The notes below the pieces were generated by a model. That model was not told the DNA's origin. It did not search any database and saw nothing but the letters and a program-made list of their open reading frames with translations. Positions 5,618-6,681 of a stretch of 6,681 nucleotides of DNA are shown piece by piece. A program made the translations under genes and the position numbers. Position 1 is the stretch's first letter. Each line of letters opens with the position of its first letter. This stretch comes from Desulfobacteraceae bacterium (GTDB taxonomy: Bacteria > Desulfobacterota > Desulfobacteria > Desulfobacterales > SURF-7). The DNA is taken from NCBI GenBank assembly GCA_030619585.1, contig JAUXBD010000081.1, positions 1 through 6,681 on the forward strand. Direction: 5' to 3'.

Positions 5618-6006
5618 CACAGTTCTCCTGAAATTTCTTTCATTTTAAGTTCCGCCTTGGCCAGTGCATCTTGTATCGTTTTTGCTTTTGCAGGTTTTTT
5701 AAGTAAAGTAAAAGCACCTAGCCCCATTACAGTTTCAATAGATTTTGGCTGTATATCCGCTGTTGTGACTATTACTATGGCATTTTTATCAAGCTTTATG
5801 ATCTGCTCTAATGCACCATATCCATCAAGCACAGGCATGGTTAGATCCATAAATATTACATCCGGTTTTAAATCTTGGAATTTTTCTATGCCATCCTTAC
5901 CGTTTTCAGCTTCAAATATTTCATAGCCTTTATCTTTGGGAATACAGGTTTTCAGCATTCTTCTTGCTACCGGGGAGTCGTCTACAATCATTATTTTCTT
6001 AATCAT
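5617..6006 (-). CDS. CheY-like single-domain response regulator
   Basis: A 129-residue stand-alone receiver with no output domain, so it must act by protein contact, as CheY does. All phosphorylation-site residues are present: acidic pair D9/D10 in IVDDS, phospho-acceptor Asp54 in VIFMDLTMP, the Thr81 position in VIVTTAD and Lys104 in LLKKPAK. The ATG at 6006 has AAGGG (6016-6020) nine bases upstream. It is preceded by a 63-base AT-rich gap after the FHA gene, which contains only a weak five-bp inverted repeat (6046-6060), and it overlaps the start of the CheC gene. The pairing suggests a receiver whose signal is switched off by that phosphatase. The kinase that phosphorylates it is not in the window. 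Because flagellar genes are absent here, a chemotaxis role is not assured. Confidence 0.95.
   Translation of the reverse strand: MIKKIMIVDDSPVARRMLKTCIPKDKGYEIFEAENGKDGIEKFQDLKPDVIFMDLTMPVLDGYGALEQIIKLDKNAIVIVTTADIQPKSIETVMGLGAFTLLKKPAKAKTIQDALAKAELKMKEISGEL
5624..5629 (-). promoter_or_regulatory. Shine-Dalgarno deciding the CheC start
   Basis: AGGAGA on the minus strand lies inside the last codons of the receiver gene. It gives a seven-base spacing to the ATG at 5617 and four to the GTG at 5620, favouring the ATG. Confidence 0.7.
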
Positions 6007-6069
6007 CTCAGTTTACCCTTATTAAATATAAAATAATATTAATTCATAGAGTTGATCTATAGTAACAAT

Positions 6070-6681
6070 CTAACTCTTATATAAAAACTGCATTTTTACC
6101 GAACCTATCTCAATGGTATCAAATTCCTCTAATTTTACCGAATCTCTTTCGGGTTTGCCGTTGATTTTGGGTTTGGAAATTCCGCCAACATAGCTTAGAT
6201 AGTGACCTTTCGGGCGAATGCTTATGGTGGCCGCTGTTTTCCCTACTGTAAGGCCCTTTACTACAATATCGCTGTCTGATGCCTTGCCGAGTTTGGTTAG
6301 TTTTTTTGTCAGCTCAATTTCTCCTTCGCCGCCTGAAAGATAGGACAAAACTGCAAGGGGATGACCCTCAAGGGCCTTTGAATCGGTACCTGGAGAAGTT
6401 TTGGCCAGCATGGCACGATGCTGGTCAGTATCCATCACCATGGTTTTGTCCATGTATGCCGGTTTCTGGTTGTCAGGCTGCTTTTCCCCCTCATCATAAG
6501 TAAACACAAATGAGTGCTTACCGATCATTATGATGTCTTTATGTTTCATGTAGTGGGAGGTTATAAGCTGCTCATCCACAAAGGTGCCGTTTTTACTTTG
6601 CAGGTCTGTAAGCAGAAAACCATCCCCAACAGCGTCAATTTTCGCATGATTACCTGACACGGCAAGATTTTCAATAACAAC
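6070..6681 (-). CDS. Tandem FHA-domain protein, 5' end beyond the window
   Basis: The last 203 residues of a gene that runs off the right edge. The open frame continues through 6681 with VVIENLA directly ahead of VSGNHAKI, a continuous FHA core, so the GTG at 6660 is an internal Val and not a start. Visible first FHA domain (about 1-63): SGNH (S9, H12) and KNGT (N31, G32), the residues that contact phosphothreonine; the preceding GR motif must lie outside. A linker (64-106) follows with DKTMVMD at 78-84. Residues about 118-203 form a second, degenerate FHA: LGKASDSDIVV keeps the strand pattern with Lys for Arg, and INGKP (N174, G175) is kept, but the Ser/His pair is replaced by GKTAA. FHA proteins read Ser/Thr-kinase phosphorylation. 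It lies 63 bases ahead of the receiver gene on the same strand. Confidence 0.88.
   Translation of the reverse strand, partial: VVIENLAVSGNHAKIDAVGDGFLLTDLQSKNGTFVDEQLITSHYMKHKDIIMIGKHSFVFTYDEGEKQPDNQKPAYMDKTMVMDTDQHRAMLAKTSPGTDSKALEGHPLAVLSYLSGGEGEIELTKKLTKLGKASDSDIVVKGLTVGKTAATISIRPKGHYLSYVGGISKPKINGKPERDSVKLEEFDTIEIGSVKMQFLYKS

Noticed and set aside
6046..6060. ATAGA/TCTAT inverted repeat after the FHA gene as a terminator
   Set aside because: The arms are five A/T-rich pairs with no T-run, too weak to claim as a terminator.
6660..6660. GTG at 6660 as the start of the FHA gene
   Set aside because: The frame stays open to the window edge, and the seven upstream codons (VVIENLA) continue the FHA core. 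The gene is cut by the edge, not started there.
1..6681. CRISPR array, tRNA, rRNA, transposase, prophage or toxin-antitoxin genes
   Set aside because: No spaced direct repeats, cloverleaf-like sequence, mobile-element protein or toxin-antitoxin pair was seen on either strand. The macrodomain protein alone is not evidence of a DarTG system, since no DarT-like gene is adjacent.

Overview
The window reads as an ordinary chromosomal segment of a moderately AT-rich anaerobic Gram-negative bacterium. The best guess is a sulfate-reducing Desulfobacterota, Desulfobacterales-like. Three things point there: a methyltetrahydrofolate:corrinoid methyltransferase-type protein (Wood-Ljungdahl-linked C1 chemistry), a signal-peptide DUF3108 protein of the kind found in Gram-negative envelopes, and a CheC/CheY/FHA signalling set. 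This assignment is inference from gene content; no marker gene fixes it. Ten complete genes and one gene cut by the right edge fill almost all of the sequence. There is no tRNA, rRNA, CRISPR array, transposase or phage gene, and no gene-free stretch over 300 bases.

Layout. (1) 32-1076, minus strand: an FmdB-type zinc-ribbon protein followed 13 bases later by a MacroD/YmdB-type macrodomain protein. (2) 1077-1237: a divergent control region with a good promoter candidate on each strand. (3) 1238-2409, plus strand: ndk and a TrmJ-like tRNA 2'-O-methyltransferase, joined by a one-base TAATG overlap; the start of the methyltransferase gene carries a perfect 15-bp inverted repeat. (4) 2495-2950, plus: an unrecognised protein with a possible ribbon-helix-helix segment and a C-terminal zinc ribbon. 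It ends five bases from the convergent gene that follows. (5) 4848-2956, minus: an apparent operon of a DUF3108 exported protein, a 70-residue four-cysteine protein and the AcsE-like methyltransferase, with its own promoter candidate at 4914-4942. (6) 6681-4973, minus: a protein with two FHA domains (5' end outside the window), a stand-alone CheY-like receiver and a CheC-type phosphatase with both active sites intact.

How the genes fit together. Blocks 1 and 3 are housekeeping: ADP-ribose deacetylation, nucleotide balance and tRNA modification. Block 5 links an envelope protein with C1 metabolism for no obvious reason. Block 6 is the most suggestive: a phosphothreonine-reader-type protein next to a receiver and the phosphatase that could reset it. 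I see no complete new defence or mobile system. The observations most worth checking are the hairpin inside trmJ, the FHA-receiver-CheC module, and the three unrelated small four-cysteine proteins within 3.4 kb.
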